Shown: in pieces, positions 17,942 to 27,003 of the stretch | Position numbering within the stretch: position 1 is the stretch's first letter | How the letters are laid out: the number at the start of each line of letters is the position of its first letter | Assembly (NCBI RefSeq): GCF_000192225.1 | Contig: NZ_GL872413.1 | Span: 1,878,828 to 1,942,827 of the forward strand | Length of the DNA stretch: 64,000 nucleotides | Source of the DNA: Capnocytophaga sp. oral taxon 338 str. F0234 | GTDB lineage: Bacteria > Bacteroidota > Bacteroidia > Flavobacteriales > Flavobacteriaceae | Reading direction: 5' to 3' | Position numbers and translations under genes: made by a program | The notes under the pieces: generated by a model | What the model saw: the letters and a program-made list of their open reading frames with translations, nothing else | Told to the model about the DNA's origin: nothing | The model's database searches: none

Positions 17942-17985
17942 GGCTTATTTTTGCATCTGGGTAGCAAAGATAAGCCTTTTTATTT
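17942..17985 (+). terminator. Intrinsic terminator, expression platform of the TPP riboswitch
   Basis: Stem GGCTTAT..TTTGC / GCAAAG.ATAAGCC with loop ATCTGGGTA, followed by TTTTTATTT. It lies between aptamer and start codon, about 28 bases after the aptamer's 3' end. Confidence 0.85.
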
Positions 17986-18031
17986 AACAAACAAATAACA
18001 GCCTCTTTTATTTGTAAAAAATATTTTTACA

Positions 18032-20146
18032 ATGAAAAATGTATTGTTATGTGGAACAATGATGTTTTCTCTTCACTTATTTGCTCAAGAGACTTCCACT
18101 AGCAAAGATTCCCTTAGAGAGAATCCTATCCAACTTGATGCTGTAGTCATCCAAGGTATTCGTGCAAAAGAGAGTACTCCTATGAGTTTCTCCAATGTAT
18201 CCAAAAAAGAAATTCAACAAAAGAATTCTGGACAGCAACTCCCCATCCTTCTAGAAGGACTCCCTAATATAGTCTCTTATTCTGAAGACGGAGCAGGATA
18301 TGGTGCCACAGCGTTATTCATTCGAGGAAATGACTTATATCGTACTAATGTAACTATTAATGGAATTCCTTATAATGATTCAGAATCACAAGGAGTTTTT
18401 TGGTATAATCTCTCTGATTTTGCCTCTTCCGCCGAGAGTATCCAAGTACAACGTGGTGTGGGAACTTCTACTAATGGTGCTGCTGCCTTTGGTGCAAGCC
18501 TTAATGTACTTACAGAAGGACTTTCTGAAAAACCCTATGGAGAAATTGCTAACTATTTTGGAGCATATACTACTCATAAACATTCTGTAAAGCTATCTAC
18601 AGGGAAACTTAATGATCATTTCGAAATTTCTGGACGTTTTTCCAAAATCAACTCTAATGGTTATATTGATAGAGCATCCTCTGACCTAAAATCCTATTTC
18701 TTACAAGGAGCTTATTCTGATGATAGAACTCTTATTAAAGGACTTATTTTTGGTGGTAAGGAAAAAACTTATCTTACCTACAAAGGTATCAGTGCTGAAC
18801 AATTAGAAAAAGATAGAAGATATAATCCTGCTGGAAAATATACTATCAATGGGAAAACTTATTTCTATGATAATGAAACCGATAATTACCAGCAAGACCA
18901 TTCCCAATTACATTGGAGTGAAAAATGGGGAAATTTCTGGTATACTAACCTTTCTTTCCACTATACTAAAGGACGAGGTTATTGGGAACAGATGGATAAT
19001 TGGGGTGATACAAAAGGTAATTTCGTTATACGTTATCAATTAGATAATGATTTCTATGGGACAACTTTCTCTATTAATTACCGCAAACAAACAATAGACT
19101 TCACTTTAGGTGGAGCAGGAAACGTATACGAAGGCAGGCATTATGATGAAATTATCTGGACACAAAATGCAGTTGCCTCATACAAAGAGATTCCTTCTCC
19201 TGTTGTATATGGCAACAAAAAAGAAGGTTCTGCTTTCGCAAAACTCTCTTGGCAAGTCTCTCCAAGAATAAATCTTTTTGGAGATATTCAATATAGATAT
19301 GTTAACTTTAAATCTACTATCAAAAGAATAGATATAGATGAAAGTGTTCCTATGATTAATCCCAAAGCAGGTATTAGTTATCACATGAATTCAAAGAACA
19401 AATTCTTCTTTTCTTTTGCTTATGCTACTAAAGAGCCTAACAGAAGTGATTATAAAGAATATGCTGGAAACATCTCTAATGGAGCAGAACTTCCTAAAGA
19501 AGAAAAAGTAAATGATTTTGAATTAGGGTGGAGATATATTGCTGAAAAGATAAAAATAAATACTTCCTTATACTACATGCAATACAAAGACCAATTAGTA
19601 CTCACCGGTGATATTAGCAATACAGGATACTCTCTAAGAAAAAACAGTGGAAAGAGCTATCGCACAGGAATAGAAATAGATGCTAACATTACTCTTAGCC
19701 CAAAATGGGTATGGAATCCCAACATATCCTATAGTAAAAATAAAAATATTGATTATACAATTAAGGATCCCAACAATCCTACTAAAAAAATTAACTTGGG
19801 CAATACAGATATATCCTTTTCTCCTAATTGGGTAATAGGAAATACTTTTACATTTATTCCTATTGAAAACCTACAAATGAGCCTGAATTCTAAATATATA
19901 GGAGAAAGATATCTAACCAATGAGAATGAAGATAATGCTAAGTTAGAGGACTTCTTTATTCATTCCTTAAATATTTCTTATGAGATATTCCCCAGAAAGG
20001 TATTTAAATCTGTACTCTTTTCTATTACTGGAAATAACTTGCTAAACAGGAAGTATGTTTCCCATGGAAGATATAAAAAAGGTACCCCTTTATATTTTCC
20101 TGCTGCAGAAGCCAATGGAATAGTTGGGGTAGTTCTCTCTTTCTAA
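18032..20146 (+). CDS. TonB-dependent receptor, predicted thiamine (or precursor) uptake
   Basis: 704 residues: signal peptide (to about residue 19), plug domain (about 35-150; QLPILLEGLPNIVSYSEDG, ALFIRGNDLYRTNVTINGIP, VQRGVGTSTNGAAAFGAS), then a 22-stranded-type barrel ending in a C-terminal Phe (NGIVGVVLSF). There is no SusC-like carboxypeptidase-regulatory domain, so it is not a polysaccharide receptor. The TPP riboswitch in its leader points to thiamine or a thiamine precursor as cargo, as for the thiamine-related outer membrane receptors predicted and tested in Bacteroides. Energy would come from a TonB-ExbBD system such as that at 7706-9662. No inner-membrane thiamine transporter follows. 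Confidence 0.9.
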   Translation: MKNVLLCGTMMFSLHLFAQETSTSKDSLRENPIQLDAVVIQGIRAKESTPMSFSNVSKKEIQQKNSGQQLPILLEGLPNIVSYSEDGAGYGATALFIRGNDLYRTNVTINGIPYNDSESQGVFWYNLSDFASSAESIQVQRGVGTSTNGAAAFGASLNVLTEGLSEKPYGEIANYFGAYTTHKHSVKLSTGKLNDHFEISGRFSKINSNGYIDRASSDLKSYFLQGAYSDDRTLIKGLIFGGKEKTYLTYKGISAEQLEKDRRYNPAGKYTINGKTYFYDNETDNYQQDHSQLHWSEKWGNFWYTNLSFHYTKGRGYWEQMDNWGDTKGNFVIRYQLDNDFYGTTFSINYRKQTIDFTLGGAGNVYEGRHYDEIIWTQNAVASYKEIPSPVVYGNKKEGSAFAKLSWQVSPRINLFGDIQYRYVNFKSTIKRIDIDESVPMINPKAGISYHMNSKNKFFFSFAYATKEPNRSDYKEYAGNISNGAELPKEEKVNDFELGWRYIAEKIKINTSLYYMQYKDQLVLTGDISNTGYSLRKNSGKSYRTGIEIDANITLSPKWVWNPNISYSKNKNIDYTIKDPNNPTKKINLGNTDISFSPNWVIGNTFTFIPIENLQMSLNSKYIGERYLTNENEDNAKLEDFFIHSLNISYEIFPRKVFKSVLFSITGNNLLNRKYVSHGRYKKGTPLYFPAAEANGIVGVVLSF

Positions 20147-20187
20147 TTACTAAAATGTATTCCAACTAAGTTTATTCCTTATCAATA

Positions 20188-20219
20188 GAGGCTACCCTTT
20201 TGGGACAGCCTCTTTTTTT
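20188..20219 (+). terminator. Terminator after the TonB receptor (repeated family)
   Basis: GAGGCTACCC, TTTT, GGGACAGCCTC then eight T, 42 bases past the receptor stop. The T tract overlaps the stop codon of the convergent acyltransferase. It belongs to the same hairpin family as those at 10471, 32079 and 49648. Confidence 0.8.
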
Positions 20220-22026
20220 AAAATTCTCCTCGTTCTAATTGAGATTGGAATTCCTCTATAGCTGGCTTAATAGTGCTCTCCGGGAGATCATCTATCCTAA
20301 TATACATAAGTCCATCTACAGCATTATTAAAGAGAGGGTCTACATTGAAAGCAATTACCTTTGCATTTTGCTTAATATATTTCTTAATCAACACAGGCAA
20401 ACGTAAGTTTCCTGGCTCTAATTCATCAATAATTTTATCAAACTTATTTAAATCAGATTGTGTTTCATCAAATATAAAATCCTTATCGGCGTCCTTGAGC
20501 TTTACTTTATACTCTTTTTTAGGCTTTACATATTGAGCAATATATGGGTCATAGTAATTGGATTTCATAAATTCAATCATAAGTGATTTGGAGAAATCCG
20601 AGAACTGATTACTTATACTCACCCCTCCTAACAAATACTTATGTTCAGGGAAATGTAAGGTAGTTAATGCAATTCCCTTCCAAAGCAAAAACAAGGGCAT
20701 AGGTTTCTGTTGATATTCACTTACCACAAAAGCACGCCCCATTTCTATTGTTTGTCGCATCATTGTATAAAGTTCTGGTTCGAAGCGAAACAAACTATGA
20801 GTATAGAATCCATTAATGCCATATAAATCAAAAAAATCACTCCCAAGCCCCATACGATAGGCTCCTATTATGCGCTTAGTATCACTTTCCCAAAGGAAAA
20901 GATGGCGATAGTAAGTATCATATTCATCCAAATCAATAGAGAGATTTGTTCCCTCACCTACTTCACGAAATGTCAGTTCCCTTAGCCTACCTATCTCATG
21001 AAGAATATTTGGAATATCCTCTGCTTTCGCTAGGAAAATCTCATATTCCTTATGTTGTAAAAGACGTGTTACTTTCTTGGCTCTCAAGGCATTTATCTCT
21101 TCTTCTAAGACTTCAGGAGGAGTTGCTGGGGCTATTTCTTGTGGATCTTTATCAGCATCTTTACTTACTCTTATCATAGAAGCAAAAGACTTGAAATGTT
21201 TCTTTTGCTCATAAGTATTAGAAAGTAAGTAAGTTTTTCTACGAAGAAAGTTAGAAAATTCATATAAATCTTCTATTTCATCCTGTGTTTTTGGTGATAT
21301 AGGACGACCAATGCGTATTCCTATAGTCTTATTCTTTTGAGAAAGAAGTTCAGAAGGAAGCTTTGCAGTACGCAAAGTATCACTTTGTTTAGCTAATTGG
21401 TAGAATAAAGGGCTATTTTTTGCATGAAAATAAATAGGAATAACGGGGACATTTGCTTTCTTAATAAGCTTAATGGCAGACTTATCCCATGTTTTATCTA
21501 CATAAATATTACCACTGGGTTGTGTAGAGACTTCTCCTGCAGGAAACATACCTAAAGGTTTTCCCTCTTTCAGATGTTCTATAGATTGTTTGAATCCCAT
21601 TAAACTTGAAGAAACTTCTTTGTGATTTTCAAAGGGATTTACCTGAATAATATAAGGCGCCAATGGTTTTATCTTAGTGAGTAAAAAGTTAGCCATCACC
21701 TTATAATCGGGACGTTGCTCTATTAGTATTTTTAGTAGTAAAATTCCATCTAACCCACCTAAAGGATGATTGGATATAGTAATAAAAGCTCCTTCTTTAG
21801 GAATTTTTCGTAAATCATCCTCAGGAATTTCATAATGTACCTTAAACTCCTTCAATAAAGTATTAAGGAATTCCAATCCTTGAAGATCCTTATTTTTATC
21901 ATATATCTTATTCAAAGGAGCCAAACGCAATAAATGTAAAAGGCCCCAACCTATGGAAGTCCCTATAAATCCTAATTTATCTAACTTGATAACCTTTGCC
22001 AGTTCCTTTGCTGTGATTAAACTCAT
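20218..22026 (-). CDS. Bifunctional O-acyl/N-acyltransferase of OlsF/GlsF type
   Basis: 602 residues. The N-terminal half is a PlsC-like acyltransferase with the HX4D motif in ISNHPLGGLDGI (His87, Asp93) and FPAGEVS further on. The C-terminal half (about 325-530) matches the hemolysin/OlsB-type N-acyltransferase fold (REVGEGTNLSIDLDEYD, GAYRMGLG, EMGRAFV). Proteins with this order are known to make amino-acid lipids: OlsF of Flavobacterium johnsoniae and Serratia makes ornithine lipids, GlsF-like proteins glycine lipids. The N-terminal half would add the ester-linked acyl chain to the N-acylated amino acid made by the C-terminal half. It converges on the TonB receptor. Which amino acid is used cannot be read from sequence. 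Confidence 0.8.
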   Translation of the reverse strand: MSLITAKELAKVIKLDKLGFIGTSIGWGLLHLLRLAPLNKIYDKNKDLQGLEFLNTLLKEFKVHYEIPEDDLRKIPKEGAFITISNHPLGGLDGILLLKILIEQRPDYKVMANFLLTKIKPLAPYIIQVNPFENHKEVSSSLMGFKQSIEHLKEGKPLGMFPAGEVSTQPSGNIYVDKTWDKSAIKLIKKANVPVIPIYFHAKNSPLFYQLAKQSDTLRTAKLPSELLSQKNKTIGIRIGRPISPKTQDEIEDLYEFSNFLRRKTYLLSNTYEQKKHFKSFASMIRVSKDADKDPQEIAPATPPEVLEEEINALRAKKVTRLLQHKEYEIFLAKAEDIPNILHEIGRLRELTFREVGEGTNLSIDLDEYDTYYRHLFLWESDTKRIIGAYRMGLGSDFFDLYGINGFYTHSLFRFEPELYTMMRQTIEMGRAFVVSEYQQKPMPLFLLWKGIALTTLHFPEHKYLLGGVSISNQFSDFSKSLMIEFMKSNYYDPYIAQYVKPKKEYKVKLKDADKDFIFDETQSDLNKFDKIIDELEPGNLRLPVLIKKYIKQNAKVIAFNVDPLFNNAVDGLMYIRIDDLPESTIKPAIEEFQSQLERGEF

Positions 22027-22159
22027 AAGTTATTGTAAATCATTATATAATTTTGCAAGATAAAGCTTCTTCTCCTTTTCAGAAATAACACTTTTTCAAA
22101 ATGCAAATATAAGACTTTTTTTTCTAAAAAATAGTTATAGCTTTCAATTTTATAAACAA

Positions 22160-22199
22160 AAAGATACACTCTTACATAATACTTGCAGGAGTGCATCTT
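22160..22199 (-). terminator. Terminator of the greA-HIT operon
   Basis: On the minus strand AAGATGCACTC pairs with GAGTGTATCTT across a loop of about 17 bases, followed by TTTTGTTT. It lies 25 bases past the HIT gene stop. Confidence 0.7.
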
Positions 22200-22223
22200 A
22201 ATTAAGTTCAAAAAATAAAAACT

Positions 22224-22613
22224 TTATATAAAGGATTTTATTCTATCAGCTATCTCTTGAAATTCTGTTGGAGACAGGCTCACTTTTTCTTCGAAGGTCA
22301 TCTCTTTCATCCGAGAAATAGGGATTAAGTGTATATGAGCATGATGTACCTCAAGCCCAACTACAGCCATTCCTACTCGTTCGCACTCTATCGCCTTCTC
22401 AAGAGCTATTGCTACCTTTCTAGCAAATTCTAGCAAATGATGATATGATTTTTCATCCAAATCAAAAAATTTATCTATTTCTTTTTTAGGAATACAAAGA
22501 GTATGCCCTTTTGCATTAGGGTTTATATCTAAAAAAGCCAAACAATGTTCATCCTCTGCTATTTTATAGCAAGGAATTTCTCCATTAATAATTTTTGTAA
22601 AAACAGAAGCCAT
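22224..22613 (-). CDS. HIT family nucleotide hydrolase
   Basis: 129 residues with the histidine triad HHAHIHLIP (His91, His93, His95) that gives the family its name, preceded by FLDINPNAKGHTLCIPKKE. HIT proteins of this branch (Hint/YcfF-like) cleave nucleoside phosphoramidates or AMP-linked compounds; the cellular substrate is unclear. It starts 12 bases after greA and is surely cotranscribed with it, an arrangement common in flavobacteria. Confidence 0.92.
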   Translation of the reverse strand: MASVFTKIINGEIPCYKIAEDEHCLAFLDINPNAKGHTLCIPKKEIDKFFDLDEKSYHHLLEFARKVAIALEKAIECERVGMAVVGLEVHHAHIHLIPISRMKEMTFEEKVSLSPTEFQEIADRIKSFI

Positions 22614-22625
22614 TTTTATCCAGTT

Positions 22626-23096
22626 TTATCGTTTTATTTCAATAATTTCCATTTGAAGGACTCCATTAGGCACCTTAATCTCTGCTATGTCCCCTACAGA
22701 CTTACCAAGTAAACCTCTACCTATAGGAGAACTCACCGATATTTTTCCTGCTTTAAGGTCTGCCTCACTTTCTGCTACTAAAGTATAAGTCATTATAGCA
22801 TTATTTGCTTTATTCTTAAGTTTAACAGTAGAGAGAATCAATACTTTGGAAGTATCCAACTGAGATTCATCTATCACCCGAGCATTGGCAACAAGTTCCT
22901 CTAACTTAGCAATTTTCAGTTCTAACAAACCTTGTGCTTCTTTAGCAGCATCATATTCAGCATTCTCAGAGAGATCTCCTTTATCACGAGCCTCTGCTAT
23001 AGCTTGTGAAGCACGTGGACGTTCTACATCTCTCAATTGATCAAGTTCTGCTTTTAGTGCTTTCAACCCTTCTTCAGTATAATAAGCTACTTTCAT
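22626..23096 (-). CDS. greA: Transcription elongation factor GreA
   Basis: 156 residues, standard length. The N-terminal coiled coil (about 1-75; GLKALKAELDQLRDVERPRAS, GDLSENAEYDAAKEAQ) carries the acidic tip that enters the RNA polymerase secondary channel. The C-terminal domain shows SPIGRGLLGKSVGD. GreA rescues backtracked polymerase by stimulating RNA cleavage. A TATCTTTG promoter on the minus strand (23263-23270) gives a leader of about 160 bases; first gene of the greA-HIT operon. Confidence 0.96.
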   Translation of the reverse strand: MKVAYYTEEGLKALKAELDQLRDVERPRASQAIAEARDKGDLSENAEYDAAKEAQGLLELKIAKLEELVANARVIDESQLDTSKVLILSTVKLKNKANNAIMTYTLVAESEADLKAGKISVSSPIGRGLLGKSVGDIAEIKVPNGVLQMEIIEIKR

Positions 23097-23262
23097 AATT
23101 AAATTATTTTATTTCTTCTCAATTAAATAAATAATCCATAAAAAAATGACATCTCAGCAAAGACAGATTAAAAATTAAGGATTAATTCCTCTTTACTGAA
23201 ATGACGTATATACTAATAATCAACACTATAGATAATCCTATAGGCTATTCTCTTTCCTGATG

Positions 23263-23270
23263 CAAAGATA
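23263..23270 (-). promoter_or_regulatory. Promoter of greA
   Basis: TATCTTTG followed by CATC on the minus strand; TTGTTGG lies about 20 bases upstream. The 340-base interval 23097-23439 holds this, a plus-strand promoter for the next gene, and nothing else recognised. Confidence 0.6.
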
Positions 23271-23395
23271 CAAACTTATATTTATTTTCCAACAAAAAGC
23301 TCTTTATTTTTATGAAGAAAAATAATCTTATTCAAATGTGAATATCTTTTATGTTAAAAATTTGTACCTTTTATCCTTCGTTTTCCATTTTTTAT

Positions 23396-23403
23396 TACAT
23401 TTG
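23396..23403 (+). promoter_or_regulatory. Promoter of the barrel protein gene
   Basis: TACATTTG followed by CACAC, 37 bases before the ATG at 23440. Confidence 0.55.
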
Positions 23404-23439
23404 CACACTATTTAAACCTACTTTATTTTCAATACTATT

Positions 23440-24105
23440 ATGAAAAAAAATATTTTCATTTTCACACTTCTCTTGTTTTCTCAGTTTATTGGAAAAGCAC
23501 AAGAGTTTGATGTGGGAGTAAAGGGAGGCTTAAGCTATGTTACTTTAAGAGGAACCACTTCTGAGGTTTCTTCTTTAAAAGGAAAATTAGGAGCTTATGT
23601 AGGAGCTTATGGGGAACTCTTCTTAGGGCGTATTTTTTCGCTACAACCTGAATTTCTTTTCTCTCGACAAGGAGCAAAATGGGAAAGAGAAGGACTTCTA
23701 CCCAATGGAGAAGTTTTCAAAACCTCTATCAATACTGATTATGTCAACGTACCTATATTAGCCAATGTAAAGCTCTATGAGAAGTTTTCTCTCCAAGCAG
23801 GCCCTCAATTTGGGTTTTTAGCAGTAAAACCTGAAATTGGATCTGAAGAAAATATATTTGATGGAGAGAATTATTTAGATAAAGGGATCTATCGTTCTTT
23901 TGATTTTGCTATTTGCATAGGTTTTAAGTTTAGGTTCTACGAAAATTTCTCTGCTGAACTTCGTTATACCAACTCTCTTACTAACTTATTTGATAAGAAC
24001 CACCCAGCTCTTGAGACCGCCAATTTTGGTGAAAAAAATAATTTTCGTCACTCCTACTTCTCTGTTGGAGTAGAATATCGCTTAAAACAACTTACTATTT
24101 TTTAA
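23440..24105 (+). CDS. PorT-like outer membrane beta-barrel protein
   Basis: 221 residues. Signal peptide (about 1-20, ending in GKAQ), then FDVGVKGGLSYVTLRG and repeated amphipathic strands typical of the small outer-membrane-barrel families of this phylum (PorT-like). The last strands read NFRHSYFSVGVEYRLK. No enzymatic motif. The lipoprotein gene at 24117 follows after 11 bases, so the two form an operon and could act together at the cell surface. Function is unknown. Confidence 0.8.
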   Translation: MKKNIFIFTLLLFSQFIGKAQEFDVGVKGGLSYVTLRGTTSEVSSLKGKLGAYVGAYGELFLGRIFSLQPEFLFSRQGAKWEREGLLPNGEVFKTSINTDYVNVPILANVKLYEKFSLQAGPQFGFLAVKPEIGSEENIFDGENYLDKGIYRSFDFAICIGFKFRFYENFSAELRYTNSLTNLFDKNHPALETANFGEKNNFRHSYFSVGVEYRLKQLTIF

Positions 24106-24116
24106 AGGATTTCTAA

Positions 24117-25640
24117 ATGAAAAAATATTTCTTTTTCGTCATCATAATAGGGTTATTAGGTGCTTGTTCTGATGATATAGATGACAAAATTTCTAAGAAA
24201 ACACCTACCCCACCTATTCCTGTTCCCACTCCTGAGGAAAATATTCTTATCACTAATACTACGGATTCCAATGCAAATAATCTAGGAAGTAGCCAAACTG
24301 ATTTTAATGCCAATGACTTACTTTCCAATCATTCTTTTGACAAACAAGTCCATATTTCTTTCTCCGAGAATACTGTAACTACAGATATTATCCCTAACAT
24401 AGCTATTCACAAAGATAATGCTCATATTTCTATCACCTCTACCCTACCGAATGTAGAATATATCCTCTCTGGTAATTCAAATAAAGGAGGACTCAAAATA
24501 TCAAGTACTCATCCTTATAAACTAACTCTTGATAATATTACACTTTCCTCAGATAAAGGTTCTGCTATTGAATTACAAAGCAATAGCAAAGCTTTTGTAT
24601 ATCTTCCCAAGCATACTACTAATACTCTTTCTGACTCAGAGAATCATTCCAATAACTATGGACAGATTTCTACAGGAACTCTTTATAGTATAGCAGATAT
24701 AGTTATTGATGGAGAGGGTTCTCTTTCTATTAAAGGTAAATACAAGCACGGGATTGCTTGTAATGGCTACCTCCGTATTATAAATGGTGATATTTCTGTT
24801 ACCGAAGCTATAGAAGATGGCATTCATTCCCAAAATGCTTACATTGGAGATGGAGGAACTATTCAAGTAAATACTCAATCAGGTACAGGAGATGGTATAA
24901 GAGTTAATAATGGTCACATCATTATCAATAATGGGAAATATATCCTAAATACGAAAAAGAATGGTATGACTGCTCTTAATACCAATTCCACTGTAATACC
25001 CTATATTACAATTAACAGTGGTAAACTAAATATCAATGCATGGGCAAGGGGAATCTCAACTACTGGTATATTAACTCTTACTCAAGCAACCATGGATCTC
25101 AACTCCATTGATACTGCACTCTATGGAGAAAAAGCCATCTATATCAACAGTGGTATGTATCTTTTACAAGCCACTACAGGAAGTACTTTAGAGAGTCACG
25201 AGAAAATCGCTTTCACTGGAGGAAGAAGTATTCTCAAAAGTGGAGCCTCTCCTAAAACACCTATTGATATTTCTAATTCTGGTATATTTCTTATAAAAGC
25301 TGGAACTATCATAGCTATGGGAGGAACTCCACAGGATAGAGCCACTCTTAGCCAGGACTCGGCTCCTACCCTTATTGTTAACAGAAATCTTCAAGCAAAT
25401 ACTCTGTTACACCTAAGAGAAAATACACGTGAAGTCTTTACTTTCTTAACTCCTGTTCCCTTTACTTATTTTATTTTTAGCAGTAGTAAATTTCTTGCAG
25501 GAAAAAATTATATGTTTTACCAAAATGGAGAAACCCAAAACGCATCTCAAGAGGAAGGTCTTTATATAAATGGCTATTACAAAGGAGGCACACTTATAAA
25601 ACAATTTACCTCTAAAAGAGGTAGTAATTCAGTATTATAA
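24117..25640 (+). CDS. Beta-helix carbohydrate-binding-domain lipoprotein (DUF4353-like)
   Basis: 507 residues. A lipoprotein signal ends GLLGAC, and the mature protein starts Cys-Ser-Asp-Asp. This acidic tail right after the lipid-bearing Cys resembles the surface-export signals described for flavobacterial lipoproteins, so outer-surface display is likely. A Pro-rich spacer (about 32-45) is followed by a long right-handed beta-helix (about 80-420) with repeats such as NGHIIINNGKYILNT and GIACNGYLRIINGDISVTEA. This layout fits the carbohydrate-binding domain-containing protein family often located with polysaccharide or calcium-binding surface systems. It forms an operon with the barrel gene at 23440. 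The ligand is unknown. Confidence 0.75.
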   Translation: MKKYFFFVIIIGLLGACSDDIDDKISKKTPTPPIPVPTPEENILITNTTDSNANNLGSSQTDFNANDLLSNHSFDKQVHISFSENTVTTDIIPNIAIHKDNAHISITSTLPNVEYILSGNSNKGGLKISSTHPYKLTLDNITLSSDKGSAIELQSNSKAFVYLPKHTTNTLSDSENHSNNYGQISTGTLYSIADIVIDGEGSLSIKGKYKHGIACNGYLRIINGDISVTEAIEDGIHSQNAYIGDGGTIQVNTQSGTGDGIRVNNGHIIINNGKYILNTKKNGMTALNTNSTVIPYITINSGKLNINAWARGISTTGILTLTQATMDLNSIDTALYGEKAIYINSGMYLLQATTGSTLESHEKIAFTGGRSILKSGASPKTPIDISNSGIFLIKAGTIIAMGGTPQDRATLSQDSAPTLIVNRNLQANTLLHLRENTREVFTFLTPVPFTYFIFSSSKFLAGKNYMFYQNGETQNASQEEGLYINGYYKGGTLIKQFTSKRGSNSVL

Positions 25641-26019
25641 AAATATCAAAGATATAATTATTCTCTTGTAAGATATTCTTGCATAGGTACTAATAATGAT
25701 AACAATAAATTAATATTTTCCACATAAATGGTTTTTGAAGTATCGAATTCCTAATTTTATGTTCAATAATTTGTTATCTTAAGAGAACTCTTACGTCATC
25801 ACTTTCTATAGAGTATTCTGAATATATTCTATTATCTCTATATTGTTCCTTTTATAAAACTTTCATACCATAAGTAGGCAAATACATTTATTTTTTCTAT
25901 AGAGTTTGTTAAAATTAGATATCAAATAGTTAAAAATGTATTAAATAAAACACAAAGTTTATAATCTCTACATTTTTGGAACAATATTAGCTATATATAA
26001 GAAAAATTCAAATCCTTTT
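25641..26019. other. AT-rich intergenic stretch
   Basis: About 380 bases, very AT-rich, with no open frame, no clear terminator after the lipoprotein gene and no convincing -7 element before 26020. A small palindrome-like CTTAAGAGAACTCTTA lies near 25778-25794. Confidence 0.4.
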
Positions 26020-27000
26020 ATGAAAAAAATCTTTTTATACAATTTTATTACTCTATTATTAATAAGTTGTAATGAAGGAGAGAAAAAACAATACTTACCA
26101 CAATCCGTAGGAAGTATCAATTCATTAACTATTGTCATAGATCCTCCCTTATGGAATGGAATAGTAGGAGATAGTCTTCGTCATTATTTTGCTTCTCCTG
26201 TAGAAGAAATCTCTGGAGCACGCGAACCCATTTTTGATATTCAACAGATTCCTGAGGATATTTTCAAGGGGATGACACGTGCAAGCCGAAATGTTCTCAT
26301 CGTAACCACAGATTCCAAGAACCGCTTTGATATTCGTGATACTTTATTTGCTAAACCTCAGAAAGTAGCTTTTCTCATTGGAGAAACCACAGATGATCTG
26401 ATTAGTGAAATAAAGAGATTTGCTCCTGAAATTATTCTTACTTTCAAGCAAAATGAGATGAAGGAAGTACAGAATCGTTTCAGACAGACACTTAACAATA
26501 CCAAAGCTATCGAGCAAATCCTTAATATACACCTTACTTTCCCTTCTGTATATAATATAGTAAAACAAGAGAATAATTTCTTTTGGTTAGAGCGAAAAGT
26601 AAAGAATGGAACAGCTAATATCCTTATCTATGAAGTTCCTAAAGGGAAAATCTGTGCCAATAATAAGGATTGTACAGAACAAATTATCCACATGAGAGAC
26701 TCTATTGGAGCACAATATGTTCCTGGTCCTGAAGAAGGTATGTATATGATTACCAGTACTGCCTTTGCTCCTACTTATTCAAGAATTCATATTAATTCCT
26801 ATTCCACTATTGAGAGCAAAGGATTATGGGAAGTAAAAGGGTTCATATTGGGTGGTCCCTTCAGTAACTATATTATAGAGGATCCTAAGAGAGAGCGTTG
26901 TGTAGTAATAGAAGGGTTTATAGCTGCTCCAGGCACTTCCAAGCGAGACCTACTCTTTGAACTGGAAACTATTATAAAATCTGTAAGATTTTTAGACTAA
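26020..27000 (+). CDS. DUF4837 family lipoprotein
   Basis: 326 residues. A short lipoprotein signal ends LLISC, then NEGEKKQ. The body contains SVGSINSLTIVIDPPLWNG, GDSLRHYFASPVEEISGAREP and TRASRNVLIV, which I associate with DUF4837, a family found almost only in Bacteroidota and of unknown function. Its stop lies 3 bases from the stop of the convergent SDR gene. No enzyme motif is visible. Confidence 0.8.
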   Translation: MKKIFLYNFITLLLISCNEGEKKQYLPQSVGSINSLTIVIDPPLWNGIVGDSLRHYFASPVEEISGAREPIFDIQQIPEDIFKGMTRASRNVLIVTTDSKNRFDIRDTLFAKPQKVAFLIGETTDDLISEIKRFAPEIILTFKQNEMKEVQNRFRQTLNNTKAIEQILNIHLTFPSVYNIVKQENNFFWLERKVKNGTANILIYEVPKGKICANNKDCTEQIIHMRDSIGAQYVPGPEEGMYMITSTAFAPTYSRIHINSYSTIESKGLWEVKGFILGGPFSNYIIEDPKRERCVVIEGFIAAPGTSKRDLLFELETIIKSVRFLD

Positions 27001-27003
27001 ATT

